Shown piece by piece: positions 7,648-17,139 of a stretch of DNA of 64,000 nucleotides. The notes beneath the pieces were generated by a model. The model did no database searches. It was not told the DNA's origin and saw only the letters and a program-made list of their open reading frames with translations. The position numbers and the translations under genes are program-made. The DNA is from Paenibacillus antri. Its GTDB lineage: Bacteria; Bacillota; Bacilli; Paenibacillales; YIM-B00363. Where the stretch lies: the NCBI RefSeq assembly GCF_005765165.1, contig NZ_VCIW01000025.1, positions 1-64,000 of the forward strand. Reading direction: 5' to 3'. The stretch's first letter is position 1, and each line of letters begins with the position of its first letter.

Positions 7648-8832
7648 ATGAAGGTTACGAATGTAGAAGTATATATCGTGAAGCTCCGGCCGACGGGGAC
7701 GGTGCAGAAGGGCGGCAAGCGGTTCATTACGGACGATTATTTCGTCGCCGACAGCAACCGCCGCTCCTGCGTCTATTCCGTGAACGCGGAGACGGTATTC
7801 GTGAAGGTGACGACGGACGAAGGCATCGTCGGCTGGGGCGAAATTTTGGCGCCGACGAACCCGGAGGTCGTAGCGACGATCCTAAAGCACCACTTGGCGC
7901 CGATGGCGCTCGGCGAAGACCCGATGAGAAACCAGTATTTATGGGACAAAATGCTCGACACGCTCCGCGAACGCGGGTATACTGGCGGGTACTTGGTCGA
8001 CGCGATGGCGGGCCTCGACATTGCCTTCTGGGACATTAAGGGGAAGGCGCTCGGCCAGCCGGTCTATGCGCTTCTCGGCGGACCCTACCGCGACAAGCTG
8101 CGTTGCTATTGCTCCAGCGTGCCGGGAGCGGACGTCAAGGAGCGGCTCGAGAATGTAGATCGGTTGAAGGAAGAAGGCTTCGACGCCGTGAAGATTCACA
8201 CGTTCGGCAGAGGGAAGAAGCTCGATCTGGAGCTGCTCGAAGCGATCCGCGCCAAGTACGACGCGACCGAGATGGACCTCATGTTCGACGCGCACGGCAA
8301 GTGCACGCACACGGAGGCGTATACGTTAGGCCGGGCGTTAAGCGAGATGGACGCGATGTTCTTCGAGGCGCCGCTCACGTTCGAGGACCGGGAAGGCCAT
8401 CGCAAGCTGGCGGAGGCGATCGACACCGCCGTCGCCGTAGGGGAGCCGCTTCGCACGATTTATACGTTCAAGGATTGGATCGCCTCCGGCGCCGCGGAAG
8501 TGGTGCAGCCGGACATGGGGCGGAACGGCATCACGGAGATGATGCGGATCGCTCATTTGGCGGAAGCGTTCCACGTCCCGTTCGCGCCGCATTTGAGCGC
8601 GCATCAAGCCGTCGGTCACGCCGCGTCGATTCATGTGTCCGCGGCGATCTCGAATTTCCTCATCTACGAATACCAACCGAGCGCCCTGAAGCGAAGCGCG
8701 GATTACTCGAACGCTTCCTTCCGGTTGGAGCGGGGAGAGATCGTCGTGCCGAACGACCCGGGCCTCGGCGTAGACATCGACGAGCAGGCGATGCGAGGGG
8801 CGGTCACGGAGTATTTCGAAGTCAAAGCGTAA
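7648..8832 (+). CDS. Enolase-superfamily sugar-acid dehydratase (paralog 2)
   Basis: Second mandelate racemase-type enzyme, about 394 residues. The barrel residues are intact: K182-I-H (AVKIHTFG), D214-A-H216 (FDAHGKC), E240 (FFEAPL), a further Glu in VGEPLRT, and a late His in APHLSAHQAVG. It has the same D-x-H signature as paralog 1, but the sequence is clearly divergent, so a different aldonic acid substrate is likely. AAGGAGGA at 7633-7640 is too close to the ATG at 7642 and correctly spaced for the ATG at 7648. The site overlaps the stop of the mutarotase gene, indicating coupled translation. Followed 45 bases later by the response regulator gene. Confidence 0.88.
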   Translation: MKVTNVEVYIVKLRPTGTVQKGGKRFITDDYFVADSNRRSCVYSVNAETVFVKVTTDEGIVGWGEILAPTNPEVVATILKHHLAPMALGEDPMRNQYLWDKMLDTLRERGYTGGYLVDAMAGLDIAFWDIKGKALGQPVYALLGGPYRDKLRCYCSSVPGADVKERLENVDRLKEEGFDAVKIHTFGRGKKLDLELLEAIRAKYDATEMDLMFDAHGKCTHTEAYTLGRALSEMDAMFFEAPLTFEDREGHRKLAEAIDTAVAVGEPLRTIYTFKDWIASGAAEVVQPDMGRNGITEMMRIAHLAEAFHVPFAPHLSAHQAVGHAASIHVSAAISNFLIYEYQPSALKRSADYSNASFRLERGEIVVPNDPGLGVDIDEQAMRGAVTEYFEVKA

Positions 8833-8877
8833 GATCATCGGCACCGGGGAAACCCATCTTAACATCGGAGGTCTGAG

Positions 8878-10404
8878 ATGAAGGATGCGGCCTATCGAAT
8901 TTTAATCGTGGACGACGACGAAGAAGTCAGGAACGGCCTGGCGGAGATCGTGGATTGGAAGAGCTGCGGCTTTCAGGTGGCGGCCGTGCTGAAGGACGGC
9001 GAGGAAGCGATTCGTTACCTGCAGGACGCCCGCGTCGATGTCGTCCTCTCGGACATTCGAATGACGTTCGTGTCGGGCTTACACCTCGCGAAGCATATTT
9101 ACGAACATCGGATCCCGGCGAAGGTCGTTCTGATCAGCGGATACCAGGAGTTCGAGCTGGCGAAGGAAGCGCTCCGGTATAACGTGCAGGATTATTTATT
9201 GAAGCCGACGGATCTGGACGAGGTTTACAAGGTGTTCCGCGGCTTGAAGGAGCAGCTCGATCAGGAGCGGCTCGACCGGAATCGGCTGGCGATGGAAAAG
9301 GAGATGCGCGAGCAGATGGTGCGGTATTTAAGGGAACGCTACCTCCCCCATCTGCTGCTCGATACGACCGCCGACGAGGAAGAAATCATGCGGCAGTTCG
9401 AGATGATCGGTCTGAACATCGACCCGAGTACGTGCGCCTGCGCTCCCGTTCGAATCGATTGGACCCCCGCTTCCCCGGCGGATACGGTGCAGCGCGCGCT
9501 GCTGGGCGGCCTGATCGAGAACGCGTCGACCGTCACGCTGCTGCCGTACGGTCCGATCGACCGCCCGTTGACGATGCTGGCGGTCGGAGTCGATCCGGAG
9601 AAGGGCGAGCTGACGGAGGAGATCGAACGGATCTTCCGCCAGGCGTCGTCCCGACTGCGTTCCTTGATCGGGCTGACGATCGAATGGCGGGTAGAAACCG
9701 TATACGGCCGATTGATCGATTTCTTGGAGGAGCAGCGCTCCCTCCGCCTGCGAACGGAACCGACGACGGACGGGCGGCCGCGGCAGTGGAAGGAAGACAA
9801 GCGCCGTTGGATCGAATGTTTGGAGGCGGGGAAATACGAGGAGGCGGGCCGGCTGCTGAAGTTATATCTCGCGACGTACGGCGGGGAGAGGATCGACGAC
9901 GTCAAGTCGATCCTCATTCAGCTGTTCGGCAGCTTGAGCGCGGTGTACGCGGCGGAAAGCGGCAGCGCCCGGCTCATGCAGCTGTGCAAATCCGAAGACT
10001 TGAAAGAGATCGAGCGGATCAGCGAATCGCTCCTGCAAGGATTGAGCCGGCGGGAAGAAGAAGCGGGGATGAACGCCGAGACCGAGCGGAGGGTCATCTC
10101 GAAGGCGAAGCAATACATCCGGGAAAATCTCGGGAAGGACCTTACCTTATCCGAAGTAGCGGATTTCGTCTATTTGAATCCGGTATATCTGAGCCGACTC
10201 TTCAAGCTGGAAACCGGGAGCGGCTTCTCGGATTACGTCACGGAGGTTCGGATGAATTTAGCCGCTCAACTGCTGCGGGATACGAATTTGAAAATTTACG
10301 AAATATGCGAGAAGGCCGGCTACAAGGACGTCAGACACTTTTACAAGCTGTTTAAGCGGTATGCGGGCTTCTCGCCCAGCGAATATCGGGAACGCGCCGA
10401 GTGA
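8878..10404 (+). CDS. YesN-type response regulator with AraC DNA-binding domain
   Basis: A two-component response regulator of 508 residues. The receiver domain covers about residues 6-125: ILIVDDDEEVRNGL acidic pocket, phospho-acceptor D59 in LSDIRM, and the Lys in YLLKPTD. A long linker follows, then a C-terminal AraC-type double helix-turn-helix from about residue 405 (ENLGKDLTLSEVADFVYLN and YEICEKAGYKDVRHFYKLFK). This architecture is standard for Bacillales sugar-uptake regulators. A good ribosome binding site (CGGAGGTC) precedes the ATG. The cognate kinase gene is not adjacent: a third dehydratase gene lies between them. It probably activates the ABC importer and degradative genes downstream when the extracellular sugar is sensed. 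Confidence 0.92.
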   Translation: MKDAAYRILIVDDDEEVRNGLAEIVDWKSCGFQVAAVLKDGEEAIRYLQDARVDVVLSDIRMTFVSGLHLAKHIYEHRIPAKVVLISGYQEFELAKEALRYNVQDYLLKPTDLDEVYKVFRGLKEQLDQERLDRNRLAMEKEMREQMVRYLRERYLPHLLLDTTADEEEIMRQFEMIGLNIDPSTCACAPVRIDWTPASPADTVQRALLGGLIENASTVTLLPYGPIDRPLTMLAVGVDPEKGELTEEIERIFRQASSRLRSLIGLTIEWRVETVYGRLIDFLEEQRSLRLRTEPTTDGRPRQWKEDKRRWIECLEAGKYEEAGRLLKLYLATYGGERIDDVKSILIQLFGSLSAVYAAESGSARLMQLCKSEDLKEIERISESLLQGLSRREEEAGMNAETERRVISKAKQYIRENLGKDLTLSEVADFVYLNPVYLSRLFKLETGSGFSDYVTEVRMNLAAQLLRDTNLKIYEICEKAGYKDVRHFYKLFKRYAGFSPSEYRERAE

Positions 10405-10442
10405 TCTCGCGTTAGGGCCCGAAGAAGAGAGGAGGATTCCGA

Positions 10443-11558
10443 ATGCGCATCGCGAACGTCGAAGCGCTGCCGATTCGACTGCCCGCGTACGACGCCGCAG
10501 CCCCTTCGAACGAGACGGAACGCTACCGGACGTCGCGCGCGAACGGAACCGCGTACGCGAACCGGCCCGAAGCGTTGTTCGTCAGAGTCGAGACCGACGA
10601 AGGAACGATCGGTTGGGGAGAGGCGCTCGCTCCCGTCGCCCCGGAAGCGACCGGCGCATGGATCGAGAAGTTTCTGAAGGAGCTGCTGATCGGCAAGGAC
10701 CCGCGGAATCCCAGGGCGCTCTGGCGGGAGATGTACGATTCCATGCGTGTAAGGGGCAATACGACGGGCGTATTCTTGGACGCGATCGCGGCTTTGGATA
10801 TCGCCATGTGGGACTTGAAGGGGAAGAGTCTGGGCGTCCCCGTCTGGAGCTTGCTGGGAGGCAAGGTTCGCGACGAGATTCCCGTATACGTCTCGGGACT
10901 CTCGGGCGCGAACGAAGGACAGAAGACGGAGTCGGCGCTGGCCTACATGGAGGCCGGCTTTTCCGCGTTTAAGGGCGTACCGCTGACCGAAGCGTTCCGA
11001 GACGCCGTCGGACCGGATGCCGTGCTGCTTTATGACGCCCTCTGGCGATTTACGTTGGACGAGGCGATCGCCTTCTCCGACCGATTGCGCGAGCTGCAGG
11101 TCGCCTTCTTCGAATGTCCGCTCGCACCGGAAGCCATCGACGACCATAGAACGCTTAGGAAGAAGACGTCCGTTCCGGTCGCGCTGGGCGAGGCGGAGCG
11201 AACGAGATACCAATTCAAGGAGCTGCTAGTGCGAGAAGCCGCCGACTTCCTTCAGCCGGACGTCGGACGCACGGGCATTAGCGAGTTTCAGGCGATCGCC
11301 GAGCTGGGCGAAGCGTTCCATCGTCGAATCGCGCCTCACTCCAGCTCGGGCTTAGGGGTGTGCATCGCCGCATCGATTCATGCAAGCGCGGCCGCACCGA
11401 ACTTGTACATGCTGGAGTGGAAGCCGAACGTCTTCGAATCGGCGAATCGGCTGCTGCTCCAGCCGCTGACGTGCAAGGGAGGAGCGCTCGCGATTCCGCA
11501 TGGCCCCGGGTTGGGCGTCGAACCGGATTACGCCGCATTGAAACAACTCGTGATTTAA
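10443..11558 (+). CDS. Divergent enolase-superfamily protein (paralog 3)
   Basis: Third mandelate racemase-like protein, 371 residues, with the family start (MRIANVEALPIRLP) and capping domain. The barrel keeps K177 (AFKGVPL), D198 (LYDALW), E224 (FFECPL), a Glu in LGEAERT and the late His in APHSSSG. It lacks the His of both the K-x-H and D-x-H motifs: these positions are Val179 and Leu200. The spacing from K177 to D198 is 21 residues, against 30 and 32 in the two paralogs, so about ten residues of the barrel are missing. Metal binding looks intact but the chemistry may differ (epimerase, racemase or an altered dehydratase). It sits between the response regulator and its kinase, in the same operon. 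Confidence 0.85.
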   Translation: MRIANVEALPIRLPAYDAAAPSNETERYRTSRANGTAYANRPEALFVRVETDEGTIGWGEALAPVAPEATGAWIEKFLKELLIGKDPRNPRALWREMYDSMRVRGNTTGVFLDAIAALDIAMWDLKGKSLGVPVWSLLGGKVRDEIPVYVSGLSGANEGQKTESALAYMEAGFSAFKGVPLTEAFRDAVGPDAVLLYDALWRFTLDEAIAFSDRLRELQVAFFECPLAPEAIDDHRTLRKKTSVPVALGEAERTRYQFKELLVREAADFLQPDVGRTGISEFQAIAELGEAFHRRIAPHSSSGLGVCIAASIHASAAAPNLYMLEWKPNVFESANRLLLQPLTCKGGALAIPHGPGLGVEPDYAALKQLVI

Positions 11559-11594
11559 TTTTCGCGCGGAAGAAGGTTACCTTGGGGGGACGAC

Positions 11595-13409
11595 ATGAAG
11601 GAAAGAGCATCGTTGTGGACGTATATCCGAAATTACAAATTCAAGAGCATCTTCATTAAAAACTTCATGATCGTCCTGTTTCTGCTGATGGTCCCCTTGG
11701 TATGCCTGCATTATCTTGTATTTCTATATAACGATTCGACGATGCGGGAGGAAGTCAGCCGCGCGAGCGCCAGTGAGCTGACCCGGATCCGCGACACGGT
11801 GGACATCATCATGGCGGAGGCGGAAAGCCTCGGCATCCGACTCGGCGCCGATCCGGACGTCGAACTGTTTCTATCGGAAAAAAACATCGAATATCCCCTC
11901 GGTTACTCCATGATTTCAAGAATTCGGAGGATTCAAGAAATCCTCGGCACCTCGATGGTAACGAATCCTTACGTGGACTCGATCCAAATTTACGCAAAAA
12001 ACGAGAACAACGATTATTTGCTTTCCTCGACGAGCGGAGGAGCGTTGGACAAGTACGAACACCGGTGGTGGTACGACGAATACTTGGCCAAGAAGGACGA
12101 ACGGAACTTCTGGGTCAGCGCGCTCCGGAAGCCGACGCTCGATACGACGGAATACAGCTTGGTCATATTCCGCAAGCTTCCGATGGGCGGCGCGAACAAA
12201 GAAGGCCTGCTGACCGTCACGATCAGCGCCGAACAGCTGAGACCGCTGCTGAAGGAGATTACGCCGGAACAGGAAATCTACATATTAGATCGGCAAGGGA
12301 ACATCGTCTACACGCAGGAACAGGGCTTAATAACTAAACCCATCGAGTCCCATCATCCGCAATTGCCGTTTCCGTTATTGTCGGGAACGCCGTTCTCCGA
12401 CATTATTCGGTACGAAGGCATGGATCGGATCGTCTCGGCGGTACCGTCCTCCCGCGGCGAATGGACGTATCTTTCCATCGTTCCGCTGGAGCATTACGAA
12501 TCGAGGCAAAGCCAGCTCCGTTCCTTCATTTTTCTGCTGTTCGCGCTCGGGATCGGCTCCAGCTTCTTGATCGCGTTTCTCATTTCCGTCCAGACGTACC
12601 AACCGATTCGGGGGATCTTAAACTTGCTGGAGAGCAGTCATCCGCCGATGAGAGACTTCAAGAGCAGGGCGTCCGGCGTCGAAAACAACGAAATCAAATA
12701 CATCGCGGCTACGATTCTGGAATCCTCGGAACAGAAGAAGGAGATGGAGCAGGAGCTGCGGCGCAGGTACGAGATGATGAGCAAAGCGCAAGGCATCGCG
12801 CTGCAGGCGCAAATCAATCCTCACATGCTGTACAACACGCTGGAAGCGATCAATTGGAAGGTTATGCGGCTGACGAACGGCAAGAACGAGGCGTCCGTCA
12901 TGATCCACACGCTGTCTAGACTGCTGCGGCTCAGCTTGTCGACCGGGGACAACATTATTCCGCTCCGGGCGGAGATGGAGCACGCCAGATTGTATGTGGA
13001 GGTGCAGCAGCTTCACTATAAGGATCAATTGGAAGTTATTTGGAAAATTAACGGAAGCATTCTCGACTTTCCGACGGTGAAGCTTACGCTGCAGCCGATT
13101 ATCGAGAACGCCATCTATCATGGGATTAAGCCTTCCGGCCGGCCTGGCGTCATCAGCATTATCGGCTACGAGGAGAGGGAGTCCGTCGTGCTGAAAATCA
13201 AAGACAACGGGGTCGGACTCAGCCAAGCGGCGGCGGATAAGCTAAACCTAGATATCCAATCCGACGAAATCAAGGAAGACGCCCATATCGGGCTCAGCAA
13301 CGTAAACCAAAGAATTCGGCTCGTCTTCGGAGAAGCGTACGGCGTTCGCATTTACGGCAAGGAAAGGGAAGGGACGATCGTCGAGATGCGGATACCGAAA
13401 CGGACGTAA
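11595..13409 (+). CDS. YesM-type sensor histidine kinase
   Basis: A membrane sensor kinase of 604 residues. One transmembrane helix near residues 20-42 (FMIVLFLLMVPLVCLHYL), an extracellular Cache-like sensor of about 250 residues, a second helix near 305-328 (FIFLLFALGIGSSFLIAFLI), a HAMP-like linker, the His_kinase domain with H410 in INPHMLYNTL, and a HATPase domain with the N box (PIIENAIYHGI) and G boxes (IKDNGVGLS, HIGLSNVNQRIRL). It is the natural partner of the YesN-type regulator encoded upstream. The extracellular domain should sense the sugar itself or a loaded binding protein. No transcription stop is seen upstream, but a hairpin follows the gene. Confidence 0.92.
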   Translation: MKERASLWTYIRNYKFKSIFIKNFMIVLFLLMVPLVCLHYLVFLYNDSTMREEVSRASASELTRIRDTVDIIMAEAESLGIRLGADPDVELFLSEKNIEYPLGYSMISRIRRIQEILGTSMVTNPYVDSIQIYAKNENNDYLLSSTSGGALDKYEHRWWYDEYLAKKDERNFWVSALRKPTLDTTEYSLVIFRKLPMGGANKEGLLTVTISAEQLRPLLKEITPEQEIYILDRQGNIVYTQEQGLITKPIESHHPQLPFPLLSGTPFSDIIRYEGMDRIVSAVPSSRGEWTYLSIVPLEHYESRQSQLRSFIFLLFALGIGSSFLIAFLISVQTYQPIRGILNLLESSHPPMRDFKSRASGVENNEIKYIAATILESSEQKKEMEQELRRRYEMMSKAQGIALQAQINPHMLYNTLEAINWKVMRLTNGKNEASVMIHTLSRLLRLSLSTGDNIIPLRAEMEHARLYVEVQQLHYKDQLEVIWKINGSILDFPTVKLTLQPIIENAIYHGIKPSGRPGVISIIGYEERESVVLKIKDNGVGLSQAAADKLNLDIQSDEIKEDAHIGLSNVNQRIRLVFGEAYGVRIYGKEREGTIVEMRIPKRT

Positions 13410-13465
13410 GTGGTTCCCGCCGCACCAAATGTCAACGGCGCCCCACCACGATGAAAGCGATAACA

Positions 13466-13479
13466 ATAAAGCGTTTACA
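13466..13479 (+). promoter_or_regulatory. Possible catabolite-responsive element (cre-like)
   Basis: ATAAAGCGTTTACA matches the CcpA-site pattern TGWAANCGNTNWCA at all positions but the first two. It lies about 110 bases before the first importer permease, where carbon catabolite repression of the importer would be expected. A single imperfect match, so only a candidate. Confidence 0.4.
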
Positions 13480-13512
13480 TCCCCTCACTATTTGTAGATT
13501 GAGGGGAATTTT
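13480..13512 (+). terminator. Hairpin with T-run between kinase and importer genes
   Basis: TCCCCTCA (13480-13487) pairs perfectly with TGAGGGGA (13500-13507), followed by ATTTTTAT. This is a modest rho-independent terminator or attenuator separating the regulatory/dehydratase genes from the importer and enzyme genes. It implies that the downstream genes have their own promoter or depend on readthrough. Confidence 0.65.
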
Positions 13513-13587
13513 TATATCGGGAGGAGGGTTTTATACTGAAGTCAGGAAAGTCCGGTAAGTCCCAAGATGGAGAGGAGAGACATCGAC

Positions 13588-14556
13588 GTGGCGCAATCCA
13601 ATCCCGACATCGAAGGCTCCGTTCAGCCTATTCGAATCGTTGCGGCGAAAAAAGAAAGCTTCCTGAAATACTTTATCAAAAATAAGTGGCTGTACATCTT
13701 TTTGATTCCCGGGTTGTTGTATTTTCTCATTTTTAAATACGCGCCGATGTTCGGCATCGTCATCGCGTTCAAACAATTGAGCTTGGCGAAAGGGATCTGG
13801 GGCAGCGAATGGATCGGCCTCGCCAACTTCGAGACGTTGTTTTCTTCCGCGCACTTCATTAGGGTTCTAAGGAACTCGATCTTGCTCAGCGTGTACCAGA
13901 TTGTTTTCGGCTTCCCGGCGCCGATCATCCTGGCGCTAATGCTGAACGAGGTTAGGCAGATGGCGTTCAAGCGGATATCGCAGACGATTCTGTATTTGCC
14001 TCATTTTATTTCATGGGTCGTATTGGCCGGCATCGTCATCAACTTCCTCTCTCCGACGGACGGCATCGCGAATCAAATCGTAACGGCCTTCGGCGGCGAG
14101 CCGATCAAGTTTTTGCAGGAACCGCAATATTTCAGAACGATTATCGTCAGCGCCGAAATTTGGAAAGGCATCGGCTGGGGAACCATAATCTATTTGGCTG
14201 CGATGACGGGCATCGATCCGACGTTGTACGAGTCGGCCAAGATCGACGGCGCCTCGCGGATGCAGCGGATATTATACATTACGATTCCCGGGATCGCGAC
14301 GACGGTCGTCATCATGCTTCTTCTGAGTCTCGGGAACATTCTGGACAACGGCTTCGAGCAGGTGTTCCTGTTATATAACCCGGTGACGTACGAGACGGGC
14401 GATATTTTCGAGACGTATACGTACCGCATCGGCCTGCAAGACGGACGACTGTCCTACGCAACGGCGGTCGGGTTATTCAAGAGCGTGGTCGGATTTATCT
14501 TAATCATTTCGGCGAACTACGCGGCCCGTAAAATCAGCGGGAAATCCATTTGGTAG
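13588..14556 (+). CDS. Sugar ABC transporter permease, LplB type
   Basis: Inner subunit of a CUT1-class sugar importer, about 322 residues with six predicted membrane helices. The cytoplasmic EAA loop is visible (MTGIDPTLYESAKIDGASRM, then a Gly and the IPGI segment), which docks on the shared ATPase. The opening KNKWLYIFLIPGLLYFLIF and KYAPMFGIVIAFK are typical of the LplB/YteP group, usually paired with oligosaccharide substrates. GTG at 13588 follows GAGAGGAGAG at a good distance; ATG at 13567 is the alternative but has only a weak site. No ATPase gene exists in this locus, so an MsmX-like ATPase elsewhere must energise it. Confidence 0.9.
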   Translation: MAQSNPDIEGSVQPIRIVAAKKESFLKYFIKNKWLYIFLIPGLLYFLIFKYAPMFGIVIAFKQLSLAKGIWGSEWIGLANFETLFSSAHFIRVLRNSILLSVYQIVFGFPAPIILALMLNEVRQMAFKRISQTILYLPHFISWVVLAGIVINFLSPTDGIANQIVTAFGGEPIKFLQEPQYFRTIIVSAEIWKGIGWGTIIYLAAMTGIDPTLYESAKIDGASRMQRILYITIPGIATTVVIMLLLSLGNILDNGFEQVFLLYNPVTYETGDIFETYTYRIGLQDGRLSYATAVGLFKSVVGFILIISANYAARKISGKSIW

Positions 14557-14567
14557 GAGGGAAGAGA

Positions 14568-15449
14568 ATGCGCCTCAAATTCAGCCTTTTCGATGCTGTC
14601 AACAATACGCTTGTCGCGCTCGTCACGCTATTGATGCTTTTCCCGTTCTTGAACGTGTTCGCCGTATCCATCAGCGAATACTCCGCCTACGTGGAAAATC
14701 CGATGCGGATCTGGCCGAAGGACATCTCGTTCAAAGCGTATCAGGAAATCATGAAGCATCCGGTGCTGTGGTCCAGCTACTTGAATACGATTATCGTCAC
14801 CGTCTCCGGCGTATTGATCGGCATCTTCCTCTATCTCGTGACGGCATACCCGTTGTCCAAGAAGCACCTTAGAGGCCGCGGGCTGATCATGGTCGCCATC
14901 GTGTTCACGATGCTGTTCAACGGGGGACTCATCCCGAACTATTATTTGATGCGCGAGCTCGGACTGATCAATACGCTGGCCGCTCTCGTGCTGCCGGCGC
15001 TCATTACCGGCTTCAATCTGATTTTGATGAAGACGTTCATGGAACATATTCCGGAGGAGTTGGAAGAAGCGGCTCGCATCGACGGCGCGTCCGACCCTTA
15101 CATTTTGTTCCGCATCGTCGCTCCGCTGTCGGGACCGATTATCGCGACGCTCTGTTTGTTTTCGGCCGTAGGGTACTGGAACAACTTCTATAATGCGATC
15201 GTGTATATCCGCGATGTGGATAAGTGGCCGCTCATGCTGTTCCTGCGCGAAATTATCGAGGGCTCGAAGCTGAACTCGATCATGGGCGGCGGCGGGGATA
15301 ACGCGGCGGAGACTTCGAACCTGAACATCACGCCCGTCACCCTTCAGTACGCCACGCTGATGATCGTCATGATCCCGATTCTCTGCGTATATCCGTTCCT
15401 GCAAAAATATTTCGTCAAAGGCATCATGCTCGGTTCCGTGAAAGGCTGA
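14568..15449 (+). CDS. Sugar ABC transporter permease, YtcP type
   Basis: Second permease of the importer, 293 residues, six predicted membrane helices. The EAA-type loop is PEELEEAARIDGASDPYILF, and the protein ends in the usual PFLQKYFVKGIMLGSVKG-like tail. AGGAGGG at 14554-14560 gives a correct distance to the ATG at 14568; the longer TTG start at 14550 would overlap the preceding permease and has no site. The gap to the previous stop is 11 bases, so translation is coupled. Forms a heterodimeric channel with the LplB-type subunit; the binding protein follows. Confidence 0.9.
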   Translation: MRLKFSLFDAVNNTLVALVTLLMLFPFLNVFAVSISEYSAYVENPMRIWPKDISFKAYQEIMKHPVLWSSYLNTIIVTVSGVLIGIFLYLVTAYPLSKKHLRGRGLIMVAIVFTMLFNGGLIPNYYLMRELGLINTLAALVLPALITGFNLILMKTFMEHIPEELEEAARIDGASDPYILFRIVAPLSGPIIATLCLFSAVGYWNNFYNAIVYIRDVDKWPLMLFLREIIEGSKLNSIMGGGGDNAAETSNLNITPVTLQYATLMIVMIPILCVYPFLQKYFVKGIMLGSVKG

Positions 15450-15512
15450 CGATCGGTAGTAGAGGCACAAGCCTTTATTATAAATAACAAATTATATGAG
15501 GGGAGTTTTACC

Positions 15513-17126
15513 ATGAAGCGACCTTTTAAAAGTATGCTCAGCTTCGGGATCGTCACGACGATGCTCGTGTTAGCCGCCTGCTCCGGCAACGGCTCCGGCG
15601 GAGAGGAGCCGAGCGGTTCGAGCACGACCGAGACGCCGCCTGCCGGAGGCGCGACCGCGGAAACGCCGAAGACCGAAACGCCGGCCGCGCCGACCGGGAT
15701 CGATACGTCGGAGCGGGTCACGATCAAGATTATGGCCAACTTCAACCCGGCGGACGTCGCGCCGGCGGACCAAGCGTTGTTCGACAAGGTCGAAGCGGCG
15801 CTGAACGTCGATTTGGAATGGATCGTCCCGCCGTCGACGGGATACAAGGAGCAGCTTCAGCTGTCGCTCGTCTCCGGGGATTATCCGGACATGGTCATGT
15901 TCCCGGCCGAGACGGACGAGACGTTCCTGAACGCCGTCAACGAGGGCATCGTCATCCCGGTGAATCCGTTCCTGGACCTGCTGCCGAATATTAAGCAATA
16001 CACGTACGACGTCTCTTGGGAAGCGCTCGAGACGCTGCGCGACGGCAATATTTACGGCATTCCGCGCACGTCGGTCGCCCGGAACGACGGTTTCATCATC
16101 CGTCAGGATTGGCTCGACAATCTCGGCATTCAGGTGCCGGAGAGCCGCGAAGTGACGATCGATCAATTCACCGACATTCTGCGCAAGTTTACGTTCGACG
16201 ATCCGGACGGGAACGGCAAGAACGACACGTACGGCTTTGCGGGCTATCTCAATACGACGAAATTGATCGATCCGATTCTATCGTCCCAATTCGGCAACTT
16301 AGGCTGGCAGAAGTCGTCCGGCGGGGAATTCGAATATATGACGCCGATGTACGACAAAAACTCGACGGTATATAAGGACGTGCTCGCTTATACGCAGATG
16401 GCGTTCAAGGAAGGGCTCGTCGACCCGGATTCGGCCGTCGTCGACCGGAGCGCGTCGATCGACCGGTTCAAGCGCGGCATTACGGGCATTCGCTACGAAT
16501 TCTCCGGGAATGCGCCGGGCGCCGAGAAAGCTGGGAAAGAACTCAATCCGGAGACGGAAATTTCGTATATCTTCATTCAGGATAAGCAAGGCGAGCTGAA
16601 AGGCGTCGCCTACGGTACGGCGATTTTCGGCGTATGGGGCGTCACGAACAAGGCGAAGCACCCGGAACGCGCGCTGCAGGTGCTCGATTGGCTGCTTTCG
16701 GACGAAGGCTTCGATATGGTGAAATACGGCGTCGAAGGCGTCGAGTACAATGTGGTGGACGGACAAAAGCAATACATCCCCGAGGTCACGGCGCCTTGGC
16801 GCAAAGCGATCGTGCGCAGAGCGGGCGACGGCGACTTCTTCATCGACCCAAAGCTGCCCGAAGAAGAAAGACAGATCGTGAAGAAGTGGGTCGACCGTTC
16901 GATCGAGACCGTCGCGTTCTCTTTGGATCAAGGATACGTCCCGCCGGCGTCGAGGGAACCGGATTACATGGATTTCAAGCTGATCTGGGACGAGACGATT
17001 ACGAAAATCATGATCGGCGAGCTGCCGGTCGACGAATTCGACAACCTGCTGGCGCAATGGTACGAGAAGGGCGGCCAGAAGTACGTCGAGCAAATGAACG
17101 AGTACATCAAGAGCTCGCAACAGTAA
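15513..17126 (+). CDS. Extracellular sugar-binding lipoprotein of the importer
   Basis: A solute-binding protein of 537 residues, in the LplA/YtcQ size class. The lipoprotein signal ends in VLAACSGNG, with the Cys at about residue 23 as the acylation site, followed by a Ser/Thr/Gly/Pro-rich linker of about 45 residues. The mature part has the family features (GDYPDMVMFPAE, DPDGNGKNDTYGFAGY, a D-x-D-x-N-x-K calcium-loop-like segment). A good site (GAGGGGAG) precedes the ATG. It delivers oligosaccharides to the two permeases just upstream. Its large size suggests it binds an oligosaccharide rather than a monosaccharide (inference). A strong hairpin follows the gene. Confidence 0.92.
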   Translation: MKRPFKSMLSFGIVTTMLVLAACSGNGSGGEEPSGSSTTETPPAGGATAETPKTETPAAPTGIDTSERVTIKIMANFNPADVAPADQALFDKVEAALNVDLEWIVPPSTGYKEQLQLSLVSGDYPDMVMFPAETDETFLNAVNEGIVIPVNPFLDLLPNIKQYTYDVSWEALETLRDGNIYGIPRTSVARNDGFIIRQDWLDNLGIQVPESREVTIDQFTDILRKFTFDDPDGNGKNDTYGFAGYLNTTKLIDPILSSQFGNLGWQKSSGGEFEYMTPMYDKNSTVYKDVLAYTQMAFKEGLVDPDSAVVDRSASIDRFKRGITGIRYEFSGNAPGAEKAGKELNPETEISYIFIQDKQGELKGVAYGTAIFGVWGVTNKAKHPERALQVLDWLLSDEGFDMVKYGVEGVEYNVVDGQKQYIPEVTAPWRKAIVRRAGDGDFFIDPKLPEEERQIVKKWVDRSIETVAFSLDQGYVPPASREPDYMDFKLIWDETITKIMIGELPVDEFDNLLAQWYEKGGQKYVEQMNEYIKSSQQ

Positions 17127-17139
17127 TTTCATCCGAGAA

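Noticed and set aside
13480-13512. Riboswitch between kinase and importer genes
   Set aside because: Only one simple stem with a T-run is present; no conserved aptamer core is visible in 13410-13587.
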